A stretch of 48,273 bases of DNA, taken from contig JAFZZI010000026.1 in NCBI GenBank assembly GCA_017615835.1, positions 1 through 48,273 of the forward strand, given 5' to 3'. The stretch is from Bacteroidaceae bacterium (GTDB lineage: Bacteria > Bacteroidota > Bacteroidia > Bacteroidales > Bacteroidaceae). The position numbers and the translations under genes were made by a program. Shown here piece after piece: positions 15,791 to 23,728 of this stretch. Position 1 is the stretch's first letter. Every line of letters begins with the position of its first letter. The notes under the pieces were generated by a model. The model did no database searches and was not told where the DNA came from. It saw only the letters and a list, made by a program, of their open reading frames with translations.

Positions 15791-16741
15791 ATGGAACCGA
15801 TAGGCGGATATTTTTCATTGGAACTCCCCCGTTATGAGGAATATCATAAGGATGCTGTCAGGCTGAATACCGGACGTAACTGTTTGGAGTATATCTTGCG
15901 CGCGCGTAGATGCAGCAAGGTGTACATTCCTTACTACACTTGTGATGTGGTGTTGGAACCATTCATGAAGTTGGGCATCCCATACGAATACTACTATGTC
16001 AACACTCATCTGGAAATACGTGATGAAATAGCTTTGAAATCAAGTGAGGCATTGCTATATACCAACTATTATGGGTTGAAACAGCGATATACAGAGCGAT
16101 TGGCGGAGCATTATGGCGAAAGCCTGATAGTTGACAATACTCAGGCTTTCTTTGCTAAGCCAATAGCAGGAGTTGATACGTTCTACTCTTGCAGAAAGTT
16201 CTTTGGAGTTCCTGACGGTGCTTATCTTTATACAGAGAAATTGTTGGATTCAGAGCTGGAACAAGATCATTCTTATGAAAGAATGGACTCATTAACCAAG
16301 CGTATAGATCTCTCGCCGGAGTCAGGTTATCAGGATTTTCGTAACACAAGCAAGTCTTTAGTCGGACAACCAATCAGGCGTATGTCAAAGTTGACTCAGC
16401 GAATGATGCAGAGCATCGACTATGACATGGTGGCGCAACGACGCAGGGCAAATTTTGAATTGATGCATAAGGCTATAGGACATGAGAATAATATAGTATT
16501 GCCTTTGGAAGATGATGCCGTGCCTATGGTTTATCCCTACCTTGTGTCAGTGAAGGGTTTGCGTGAGAAACTGATACAGAACAAGGTCTTTGTAGCCCGT
16601 TATTGGCCCAACGTGTCAGAATGGGCAGGAGAGAGTACAATTGAATACAATTTAGCATTTAATATGCTACCTCTTCCAATTGACCAACGGTATGGAATTA
16701 AAGAGATGGATTATATTATTGATTGCGCTCTTAACTGCTGA
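15791..16741 (+). CDS. DegT-like PLP-fold enzyme, short
   Basis: 316 residues, about 50 shorter than typical sugar aminotransferases. The recognisable parts are RLNTGRNCLEYILRA (phosphate-binding start), LIVDNTQAFF near 118 (aspartate and glutamine near the cofactor), and FYSCRKFFGVPDGAYL with the probable Schiff-base Lys136. The start at 15791 (MEPIGGYFSLEL) fits better than the Met six codons upstream. A function in aminating or otherwise processing a sugar or acid is possible. The family appears in capsule loci usually as a hypothetical protein. The end overlaps the next gene's start by 50 bases, an unusually large overlap here. Confidence 0.75.
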   Translation: MEPIGGYFSLELPRYEEYHKDAVRLNTGRNCLEYILRARRCSKVYIPYYTCDVVLEPFMKLGIPYEYYYVNTHLEIRDEIALKSSEALLYTNYYGLKQRYTERLAEHYGESLIVDNTQAFFAKPIAGVDTFYSCRKFFGVPDGAYLYTEKLLDSELEQDHSYERMDSLTKRIDLSPESGYQDFRNTSKSLVGQPIRRMSKLTQRMMQSIDYDMVAQRRRANFELMHKAIGHENNIVLPLEDDAVPMVYPYLVSVKGLREKLIQNKVFVARYWPNVSEWAGESTIEYNLAFNMLPLPIDQRYGIKEMDYIIDCALNC

Positions 16742-17864
16742 TTGTCCGACAGGCCGGGCTGAAGGATTCAGGAATCTTGAGAGTGAAATCACTGCATTGA
16801 TGCGTGATTACAAAGCGATAGGTGTATCTGTTGCTGTAGTAAAAGACAATCATATTGTTTATTCGGGTGCATTTGGATATAAGGATAGAGAATCACAGAC
16901 AAAACTGAGTCCTGATGACGCTTTCAGAATAGCTTCAGTTACAAAGACATTTGTAGCAACAGCTATCATGAAGCTGATTGAGAAAAAACGATTGTCTCTT
17001 GATGATGATGTCAACAGTTATTTGGATTTTCCGGTGCGAAACCCGAATTATCCAGACAAGCCTGTTACTGTCAGAATGTTGTTATGTCACAGATCCAGTA
17101 TCAATGACAGTCAGGGTTGCAACTCTTTTGACATGATTAATCCTGCAACTAATGATAATTATCATGCTTGTTACAATGATTACGAACCAGGCAGTAGATA
17201 CCAGTACTGCAATTACAATTATAACATTTTAGGTGCTGTTATTGAGAATGTTTCGGGTAAAAGAATCGACAGATTTATAGTTAATAAAATAATCAGACCG
17301 CTACGGTTGCATGGCCGTTTCGTAGTAACTGAAAAAGACTCTGCAGTATTCGCGAAGGCATATAGGTACAGCGAAAAAAGAGATTCTTTTGTTCTTTCAA
17401 GGGATGCATATTTTCCTTTTGACTACGAATTGGAAAGATACAGGTTAGGTTATTCAACTCCTGTATTGTATCCTGCTGGGGGGCTGAAAATATCTGCGAC
17501 GGAATTGGCTAAATATATGCTGATGCACATGAACAACGGGAAATACAAGATTAGGCGTATTATTAAGGAAGAATCTGAATTTAGTTTGCGTCAGTTGCCT
17601 GTCCAAACTCATTGGTATGCATTATCAATTACACATTATAACAACAATGTATTACCTGGCGAGGAATTACTGGGTCAGACAGGTGGAGGTTATGGAATTC
17701 ATACAGCAATGATTTTTCATCCGGAAAAGAAGTACGGCTTTGTAGTTTTCTGTAACGGATGTAATTCCAAGAGTACAAATGGTAGAGAGTTGAATTATGA
17801 AATTATTGAATGCCTATACAGAAATCTGATTTCGGCAGATTTTGATGGCCAGGTTATGAGATAA
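16692..17864 (+). CDS. exported beta-lactamase-fold serine hydrolase
   Basis: 390 residues. The N-terminus MELKRWIILLIALLTADCP is a signal peptide, so the enzyme probably acts in the periplasm. The class C beta-lactamase/esterase motifs are present: Ser82-x-x-Lys85 (SVTK), Tyr172-x-Asn174 (YCN in QYCNYNYNI), and a late GQTGGGYG in place of the KTG box. GYKDRESQTKLSPDDAFRIAS and RMLLCHRSS are typical of the family. Members include esterases, D-aminopeptidases and acyl transferases. Between sugar-nucleotide genes and acyl-carrier genes, a role in removing or transferring an acyl group on the exported glycan is plausible. The start overlaps the previous gene by 50 bases. A start at 16680 is less likely. 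Confidence 0.88.
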   Translation: MELKRWIILLIALLTADCPTGRAEGFRNLESEITALMRDYKAIGVSVAVVKDNHIVYSGAFGYKDRESQTKLSPDDAFRIASVTKTFVATAIMKLIEKKRLSLDDDVNSYLDFPVRNPNYPDKPVTVRMLLCHRSSINDSQGCNSFDMINPATNDNYHACYNDYEPGSRYQYCNYNYNILGAVIENVSGKRIDRFIVNKIIRPLRLHGRFVVTEKDSAVFAKAYRYSEKRDSFVLSRDAYFPFDYELERYRLGYSTPVLYPAGGLKISATELAKYMLMHMNNGKYKIRRIIKEESEFSLRQLPVQTHWYALSITHYNNNVLPGEELLGQTGGGYGIHTAMIFHPEKKYGFVVFCNGCNSKSTNGRELNYEIIECLYRNLISADFDGQVMR

Positions 17865-17874
17865 ATTACAGCAA

Positions 17875-18477
17875 ATGGGAAAAACAGTTTTATTTAGGGA
17901 GTTTGAAGAGAGGGATACAGAATTTATCTATAAGTGCAAGAACGACAAAGATTTAAATAGACTGATAGTCGGTTCTTTTCATCCGATATCGTATGATGAA
18001 GCCCGTAACTGGGTTCACGGATGTATGGGTGAGCATGAATCATATAAGTATTGGGCAATCTGCACGAATGACGATGAACAACGAATTGTTGGTTGGATAA
18101 GTCTGTCAAGCATAGATAGGGTTAATAATAGTGCAGACTTTCATGGTATTGTTATTGGAGATCCTGCATACCGCGATGGGTTTGCTTGGATTGAATCATA
18201 TTTGTTTATTTATGATTATGCATTTGAAGTGTTAAAATTAAATCGTGTTTATGGACATTCTCGAATAGATCACCATGCTTCTCAGATGACACATAAACTC
18301 TTCCATGTCACAGAGGAGGGAGTGTTGAGACAATCTGTTTTCAAGGATGGCAAATACATAGATGTTACTATTTCTTCAATACTCCGAAGCGAATATCTAA
18401 AGTTTAAGTCAGAAGGAGAGTATGAAATGAAATCAGTATTACAAAGAATAAAGATGATAAAAAAATCGAACAAGTAA
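17875..18477 (+). CDS. GNAT N-acetyltransferase, RimJ/PseH-like
   Basis: 200 residues. The fold starts VLFREFEERDTEFIYKCKND and includes a GWISLSSIDRVNNSADFHGIVIGDPAYR core, with a GVxIG/D-type acetyl-CoA strand. LNRVYGHSRIDHHAS is typical of RimJ/PseH-like sugar or protein N-acyltransferases. The last 25 residues are lysine-rich and extend beyond the fold. Position 13 bases before an ACP gene suggests it might use an acyl-ACP or acyl-CoA donor to acylate the aminosugar. The donor is unproven. Confidence 0.85.
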   Translation: MGKTVLFREFEERDTEFIYKCKNDKDLNRLIVGSFHPISYDEARNWVHGCMGEHESYKYWAICTNDDEQRIVGWISLSSIDRVNNSADFHGIVIGDPAYRDGFAWIESYLFIYDYAFEVLKLNRVYGHSRIDHHASQMTHKLFHVTEEGVLRQSVFKDGKYIDVTISSILRSEYLKFKSEGEYEMKSVLQRIKMIKKSNK

Positions 18478-18490
18478 CATTTTTTAAATT

Positions 18491-18721
18491 ATGGAAATCA
18501 AAGAGTTTATTCAGAATTTTGCAGAGCAGTTTGAAGATACTGACGCCAGTGTGTTTACCCCTGATACAGTATTTCACGATTTGGACGAATGGGGTTCGCT
18601 GATTGGTCTTTCTATCATTGCCATGATTGATGATGAATATGGCGTTACCATTAAGGGTGACGAATTGAGGACAGCTAAGACTGTTGCTGACGTTTTTGAA
18701 TTGGTAAAGAGCAAGAAGTAA
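18491..18721 (+). CDS. acyl carrier protein 1
   Basis: 76 residues, a four-helix ACP. The phosphopantetheine site is Ser36 in DEWGSLIGLSIIAMIDDEYG. The residue before the serine is glycine, whereas aspartate is usual (DSL/DSI), which could alter partner recognition. ACPs carry acyl groups as thioesters on 4'-phosphopantetheine. It is far too divergent and misplaced to be the housekeeping fatty-acid ACP. It overlaps the following SDR start by one base, so a carrier-bound intermediate is probably that reductase's substrate. Confidence 0.88.
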   Translation: MEIKEFIQNFAEQFEDTDASVFTPDTVFHDLDEWGSLIGLSIIAMIDDEYGVTIKGDELRTAKTVADVFELVKSKK

Positions 18722-19476
18722 TGTATAATCCGTTTTCCCTTGAAGGGAAGACCATTTTGGTGACAGGGGCTGGCGGTGGAATCGGAAGAGCCACTGCCGT
18801 AGCATGCAGCAAGATGGGTGCTGTCTTGGTGATAACAGACATTAATCCTGAGACATTGACAGAGACGCTCTCACTTCTGGAAGCCGACGGGGATAGAAAA
18901 CACCTGATGTTTGTGGCAGACCTTACCAAAGAGGAAGACTTGAACGAAATGGTGGCTGCTATGCCTTCGTTGGATGGCGTGGTATGCAATGCAGGCATTT
19001 CTAAAGTATTGCCCATTCAGTTTCTCAACGCTGAAGATATGAACCGCATCATGGCTATCAATGCCTTTGCTCCTATGTATATGACACAGAGGCTCTATAA
19101 GAAGAGGTGTATCAACAAAGGTGGATCCATAGTCTATACGGTATCCATAAGTGGCGTGAGCATGGTTTCTATGGGTGGCGTAATGTATGCCGTATCCAAA
19201 AATGCCTTGGATGCTTTCATGCGTAATGCCGCTTTGGAGTTTGCAGGACGTAATATCCGTGTGAACAGTGTGAATCCCAGCCGCGTGAAGACACCGCTCA
19301 TACAGAACAGTGTATATTCAGAGGAAGAGGTTGCAAAAGATTTGCAGACCTACCCGCTGAAACGCTATGCAGAGCCAGAGGAGATTGCCAATAGCATCAT
19401 CTTCCTGCTCTCTGATGCCGCTTCTTACATCACTGGTCACGCTCTTATTGTGGATGGCGGTAAAACCCTCTCTTAA
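18721..19476 (+). CDS. SDR oxidoreductase 1, FabG-like
   Basis: 251 residues, a classical short-chain dehydrogenase. The nucleotide-binding TGAGGGIGRA is at 14-23, VVCNAGIS (NAG motif) near 86, and the catalytic Ser/Tyr/Lys in VSISGVS and YAVSK near 142-161. SRVKTPL follows and the gene ends VDGGKTLS. FabG relatives reduce 3-oxoacyl-ACP. The one-base overlap with ACP 1 and the KASIII later in the block suggest reduction of a carrier-bound ketoacyl group. A sugar substrate remains possible. Confidence 0.9.
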   Translation: MYNPFSLEGKTILVTGAGGGIGRATAVACSKMGAVLVITDINPETLTETLSLLEADGDRKHLMFVADLTKEEDLNEMVAAMPSLDGVVCNAGISKVLPIQFLNAEDMNRIMAINAFAPMYMTQRLYKKRCINKGGSIVYTVSISGVSMVSMGGVMYAVSKNALDAFMRNAALEFAGRNIRVNSVNPSRVKTPLIQNSVYSEEEVAKDLQTYPLKRYAEPEEIANSIIFLLSDAASYITGHALIVDGGKTLS

Positions 19477-19481
19477 AACTT

Positions 19482-20279
19482 ATGAATGTTTCGAATAAGC
19501 GAGAGCAGAGCAAATTTGTTTGTCCTGCCGAGCAGGAGAAAGGTCGGACGAAGTCCAACATAATCATCACCGGAAGCAACCGAGGCATAGGAAAATCCAT
19601 GGTGGAGGCCTTTGCCGCCACCGGGGCCAACATCTGGGCATGCGCCAGAAAAACCAATCCGGATTTTGAATCCTGGCTAAAAGAAACAGCAGAGAAACAT
19701 AACGTCTGGATCAAACCTGTCTATTTTGAACTGACTGACGCAGAAGCCATTAACGCAGGAATCCAGTCAATCATAGATGAAGGACAGCCGATAGACGTTC
19801 TGGTTAATAACGCGGGGATCTCAACCGTAGGTCTGCTCAGCATGAGCAAAGTGGAAGAGATAGAAAAGCTCTTCAACGTGAACTACTTTGCTATGCTCCG
19901 TATTATCCAGAAGGTTTCCAAACGGATGTCCCGCCAGCGTAAAGGATGCATAATCAATATGGGCTCCATAGCCGGTATTGAACCGCAACCTGGTAAGATA
20001 GCATACGGGAGCAGCAAGGCTGCCGTGATGATGATGACCAAGTGTTTGGCTAAAGAACTGGGACCTATGGGTATTCGCGTGAACTCCATAGCCCCTGGGC
20101 CCATTGAGACTGAGATGATTCATCAGTACAAAGATGATATGCTGGAGAAATTGGCAGCAGAGTCAGCATTAAGACGTTTGGGAAGGACGGAGGAGTTAGC
20201 TCAAGTTGCAGTATTCCTGGCATCAGAGCAGGCCTCATACATAAACGGCGAAATCATAAAAGTTGACGGAGGGAGGTAA
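19482..20279 (+). CDS. SDR oxidoreductase 2, FabG-like
   Basis: 265 residues. A 27-residue polar N-terminal extension precedes the Rossmann start IIITGSNRGIGKS (about 29-40). VLVNNAGISTVG is near 107. The catalytic Ser, Tyr and Lys are in MGSIAGIEPQPGKIAYGSSK. It ends VDGGR. It overlaps the start of the transketolase N-subunit gene by one base. Two reductases in series may act on successive keto groups or on opposite stereochemistry. The extension is unusual, and no better start codon is available without losing the nucleotide loop. Confidence 0.9.
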   Translation: MNVSNKREQSKFVCPAEQEKGRTKSNIIITGSNRGIGKSMVEAFAATGANIWACARKTNPDFESWLKETAEKHNVWIKPVYFELTDAEAINAGIQSIIDEGQPIDVLVNNAGISTVGLLSMSKVEEIEKLFNVNYFAMLRIIQKVSKRMSRQRKGCIINMGSIAGIEPQPGKIAYGSSKAAVMMMTKCLAKELGPMGIRVNSIAPGPIETEMIHQYKDDMLEKLAAESALRRLGRTEELAQVAVFLASEQASYINGEIIKVDGGR

Positions 20280-21106
20280 TGACAAGAAAGATACTATCTG
20301 AAGAAAAAATAAAGGCACTGTGCAAGCGAATGCGGCTACATGCTATGGATATGGCAGTTGCAGCTGGAAACCGTGGCGCTCACGTGAGTGGCAGTCTGTC
20401 TTGCATCGAAATATATGCCGTACTGTACGGTGCTATCCTTAAATATGATATAGATGATCCGTTGTGGAAAGACCGTGACCGCTTTATAGCCGGTAAAGAA
20501 CATGCCCGACTGGCGGAGTATCCCGTAAGAGCTGAGATGGGCTTCTATTCTCCAGATGTGCTGAACAGCTACGAGCAAAACGACGGCCTGCTGGTTGGTC
20601 ACCAACTGAAGAAAGAACTGGGTGTGGAATATGCCTCCATGAGTTTGGGTATGGAAATGCCGTTTGTGGTTGGAAAAGCATTGATTGCCAAACAGACCGA
20701 ACAAAAATACCATGTATATTGCCTTCTGGGTGATGCAGAGTGTGAGGAAGGCCCTGTGTGGGAAGCTTTTATTGCCGCCGCCCATTACAAGTTGGATAAT
20801 CTGACCGTTATCATTGACCGTAACTGTATGTCGGTGGACGGTAACACCGAGGAGTTGATGGCCCAGCTGGATATGCAGAAAAAGATGGAGGCTTTTGGCT
20901 GGGAATCCACAACTGTGGAAGGTCACGACATACATCAGTTAATTGAGGCCTTGAATCATAAGCCGGAAGGTAAGCCTTACGCTATCATTGCTAAGACTAC
21001 TAAAGGCAAGGGCGTATCATTCATAGAGAATAATAAAGCGTGGCATCAGGCTGTTATGACTGAGCAGTTGTATCAGAAGGCCTTGGAAGAAATCAAGAAC
21101 AGTTGA
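20279..21106 (+). CDS. transketolase-like N-terminal (TPP-binding) subunit
   Basis: 275 residues corresponding to the pyrophosphate-binding domain of transketolase. The TPP/metal signature is CLLGDAECEEGPVWEA through to VIIDRNCMSVDG (about residues 148-185). The N-terminal histidine segment is AAGNRGAHVSGSLSCIEIYAVLYG, and FIAGKEHARL follows. It must pair with the next gene's product. Split transketolases transfer two-carbon ketol units. In secondary pathways they supply unusual building blocks. The 1-base overlap with an SDR gene, and an ACP directly after the partner gene, suggest the acceptor may be carrier-linked. Confidence 0.93.
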   Translation: MTRKILSEEKIKALCKRMRLHAMDMAVAAGNRGAHVSGSLSCIEIYAVLYGAILKYDIDDPLWKDRDRFIAGKEHARLAEYPVRAEMGFYSPDVLNSYEQNDGLLVGHQLKKELGVEYASMSLGMEMPFVVGKALIAKQTEQKYHVYCLLGDAECEEGPVWEAFIAAAHYKLDNLTVIIDRNCMSVDGNTEELMAQLDMQKKMEAFGWESTTVEGHDIHQLIEALNHKPEGKPYAIIAKTTKGKGVSFIENNKAWHQAVMTEQLYQKALEEIKNS

Positions 21107-21109
21107 GCC

Positions 21110-22096
21110 ATGAAGTTTAGTCCAGCATTAATCAAGACATACGCCCGAATGGGCCAGAAAGGAGCTGCTGCTGGGATTGGTATGATGGAACTGGCCAAGC
21201 AGGATCCTGATATGAGAGTGGTAGTGGCAGACAGTGTTGCCATTGCCAGCCTTGGACGTTTTTATAACAGCTATCCGGACAGAGTTATCAATGCCGGTAT
21301 ATCAGAGCAAAGTATGGTGGGTATTGCAGCCGGTCTTTCTTCAGAAGATGGCCGTGCTGTTTATGCATGTACATACGCCGCCTTTGTATTGGTAAAGGCC
21401 ATTGAGTTTGTACGACATAATTTGGGATACCATCAGTTTAATGTGAAACTGGTGGGCAATTCTGCCGGGTTTGCTATGGAGACTCTTTCCATTTCCCACT
21501 GGGCAACCGAGGATATTGCCATGGCGAGAACCATTCCCAATATGACCATCCTTTCTGCGGCTGACTGTTTGGAAGCCATCAAATGTGTGATGGCCGCTCA
21601 TGATATCAGTGGCCCTGTATATGTGCGCCTGTCTGGCCTGTTGAATTGCCCAATGGTGTATGAGCAGGACTTTGATTTCCAAGTTGGGAAAGCAAATACC
21701 TTGCGTGAGGGAGAAGATGTGACCATTATTGCCACCGGTATGATGGTACGTGAATCATTGGATGCGGCAGAACTGCTGGCTGCACAGGGTATCAACTGTA
21801 CGGTGGTAGATATGCATACGATTAAACCGATTGATACAAAATGCCTGGATAAGACTTTTGCAAAGTCTAAGCTGGTGGTCTCTGTTGAAGAACATACCAT
21901 CATTGGTGGTCTAGGCGGTGCCATTGCAGAGTACAAGGCAGACAAGGAGAACATACCACGCTTAGTTAGAATAGGTGTAGAAGATAACTTTGGCAAACTG
22001 GGCGACTTGCGTTTTTGCTGGGAACAGCATGGTCTCACTGCTCCGCAGATTGCTGAGCGGATAGAGAAAGAGTTGAATAATAAGAAAAGAGTATGA
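21110..22096 (+). CDS. transketolase-like C-terminal subunit
   Basis: 328 residues covering the pyrimidine-binding and C-terminal domains of a transketolase. The cofactor-activating glutamate lies in NAGISEQSMVGIAAGL (about 62-77), followed by YACTYAAFVLVKAIEFVRHN. The later IIATGMMVRESLDAAELLAAQGI opens the C-terminal domain. There is no lipoyl domain. It forms the partner of the preceding gene (3-base gap) and overlaps ACP 2 by 4 bases (ATGA), the arrangement expected for co-produced proteins. Confidence 0.93.
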   Translation: MKFSPALIKTYARMGQKGAAAGIGMMELAKQDPDMRVVVADSVAIASLGRFYNSYPDRVINAGISEQSMVGIAAGLSSEDGRAVYACTYAAFVLVKAIEFVRHNLGYHQFNVKLVGNSAGFAMETLSISHWATEDIAMARTIPNMTILSAADCLEAIKCVMAAHDISGPVYVRLSGLLNCPMVYEQDFDFQVGKANTLREGEDVTIIATGMMVRESLDAAELLAAQGINCTVVDMHTIKPIDTKCLDKTFAKSKLVVSVEEHTIIGGLGGAIAEYKADKENIPRLVRIGVEDNFGKLGDLRFCWEQHGLTAPQIAERIEKELNNKKRV

Positions 22097-22329
22097 CAAA
22101 CATTGAGAAATTGAAGAATGCCTTTGTTGAAGGCCTCGAGATTCCAGTTGAGGGAGTAGAAACCGCCACTATGGAAAACATAGACAAATGGGATTCCATC
22201 GGTCAAATGAGCCTTGTGGCCATGATTGAGGATGAGTTTGGTATTGAGCTGGAACCTGACGAGGTAATGCAGTTTACCTCGTTTGCTACGGGACTTGAAA
22301 TCCTGAAGCATCACAACATTGATTTTTAA
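22093..22329 (+). CDS. acyl carrier protein 2
   Basis: 78 residues. The phosphopantetheine serine is Ser35 in DKWDSIGQMSLVAMIEDEFGIEL, a normal DSI-type site, unlike ACP 1. It overlaps the transketolase C-subunit gene by 4 bases and the AMP-ligase gene by 1 base, so these proteins are probably produced in fixed proportion. It is the likely carrier loaded by the ligase, and a possible acceptor for the two-carbon unit. Confidence 0.92.
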   Translation: MTNIEKLKNAFVEGLEIPVEGVETATMENIDKWDSIGQMSLVAMIEDEFGIELEPDEVMQFTSFATGLEILKHHNIDF

Positions 22330-23723
22330 TGCTGTTTGATATTGATAGAAAACTGGTATCATCATTGGCAGCCATAGATGATGCTGGTGGACAATTGACA
22401 TACGGAGATATTGTCTCCCTACGGGAAGCGTTGTCAAAGACGCTGCCCGAGCGGGAACTTGTCTTCTGTTTGTGTGAGAACCGGGTTGGAGCACTGGCCG
22501 GATTCCTGTCCTTGTATGACTGCAAGGATGTATGCTTGCTACTGAGTGCCAAGATAGACAAGGGCTTGCTGGATACTCTTTATGAGACTTACAAACCATC
22601 CTATTTTTGGATGCCTGAGAGCAAATCCTGCGAGGCACCATACGCGGTAGTTTACCAGTTTAAGGACTATGTATTGTGCAAGACTGGCAATAAAGCACCA
22701 AAGTTGCATCCAGAACTCTCTATGCTGATGACAACTTCGGGCACTACAGGCAGTCCAAAACTGGTGTGTCACAAATACGGCAATATAGAGAGTAACGCCA
22801 AGAATGTTGCTCAGGTATTTGATTGGACACTTGAAGAACGCGGAATCATTGACTTGCCCATGCAATATACCATGGGACTGAATGTGATTTGCAGCCATCT
22901 CTATGCCGGAGCCACAGTACTGCTGATTGAGGTTAACCTGATGAGCCCCAAGTATTGGAGCTTTATCAAGGAGCAGAAAGGCAGTAACTTTACGGGAGTC
23001 CCATTCAGTTATGAGATCTTGAACCGCCTCCGTTTTGGCAAGATGGATTTGCCTTATCTGACCACGATGGCAGAAGGAGGAGGCAAGTTGTCTGACACTT
23101 TGTTCAAAACCTTCGCTGATATGATGGCGGAAAAAGGCAAGCGTTTTTTTGCCACCTTTGGTACCACTGAGACTTCTGCCCGTTTGGCATTTTTACCACC
23201 TGAGCAGGCCACTACTCATATTGGTAGTATAGGACAGGCTATTCCCGAAGGAAAACTCATACTGGTAGATGAAAACGGTAATGAGATAACCGAAGCTGGT
23301 GTTGATGGAGAACTGCGTTATGAAGGTCCCAATGTAACTATGGGTTACGGTACCTGTGTGGAGGACCTGATGAAAGGCGATGAGTTCTGTGGCGTATATG
23401 AAACAGGCGATATTGCCCGGAAGGATGAAGATGGTTTCTTCTATATAGTGGGTCGCAAAAAACGTTTTCTGAAACTGTTCGGTTTACGCGTAAGCTTGGA
23501 TCAGAGTGAGAAGATTATCAAGGACTCACTGGGCATTGAGTGCGCTTGCACGGGTGATGACAATCAGATGTTGATATACATTACCCAAGTGGGTATGAAA
23601 GAAGAGGTGAAGAATCTGATTGCAGAGAAGACCGGCTTGATGGCGAAATCTTTTGAGATAAGAGAGATAGAAACTATTCCCAGATTTGAATCCGGGAAAA
23701 TTAATTATAAAGAACTTAAGTAA
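22329..23723 (+). CDS. AMP-forming acyl ligase 1, ACP-loading
   Basis: 464 residues, an ANL-superfamily adenylating enzyme. The phosphate-loop motif LMTTSGTTGSPKLV is near 135-148, FFATFGTTETSARLAF near 275, YETGDIARKDEDGFFYIVGRKKRFLK near 355-380, and the C-terminal lysine in SGKINYKELK. It is shorter than acyl-CoA synthetases (about 500-550), in keeping with stand-alone ligases that load carrier proteins. Substrate is unknown. The one-base overlap with ACP 2 argues that ACP 2 is the partner. Confidence 0.9.
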   Translation: MLFDIDRKLVSSLAAIDDAGGQLTYGDIVSLREALSKTLPERELVFCLCENRVGALAGFLSLYDCKDVCLLLSAKIDKGLLDTLYETYKPSYFWMPESKSCEAPYAVVYQFKDYVLCKTGNKAPKLHPELSMLMTTSGTTGSPKLVCHKYGNIESNAKNVAQVFDWTLEERGIIDLPMQYTMGLNVICSHLYAGATVLLIEVNLMSPKYWSFIKEQKGSNFTGVPFSYEILNRLRFGKMDLPYLTTMAEGGGKLSDTLFKTFADMMAEKGKRFFATFGTTETSARLAFLPPEQATTHIGSIGQAIPEGKLILVDENGNEITEAGVDGELRYEGPNVTMGYGTCVEDLMKGDEFCGVYETGDIARKDEDGFFYIVGRKKRFLKLFGLRVSLDQSEKIIKDSLGIECACTGDDNQMLIYITQVGMKEEVKNLIAEKTGLMAKSFEIREIETIPRFESGKINYKELK

Positions 23724-23728
23724 GGCTT

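Noticed and set aside
21598-22641. 347-codon minus-strand frame
   Set aside because: Spans the antisense of transketolase C, ACP 2 and AMP-ligase 1, all with clear motifs.
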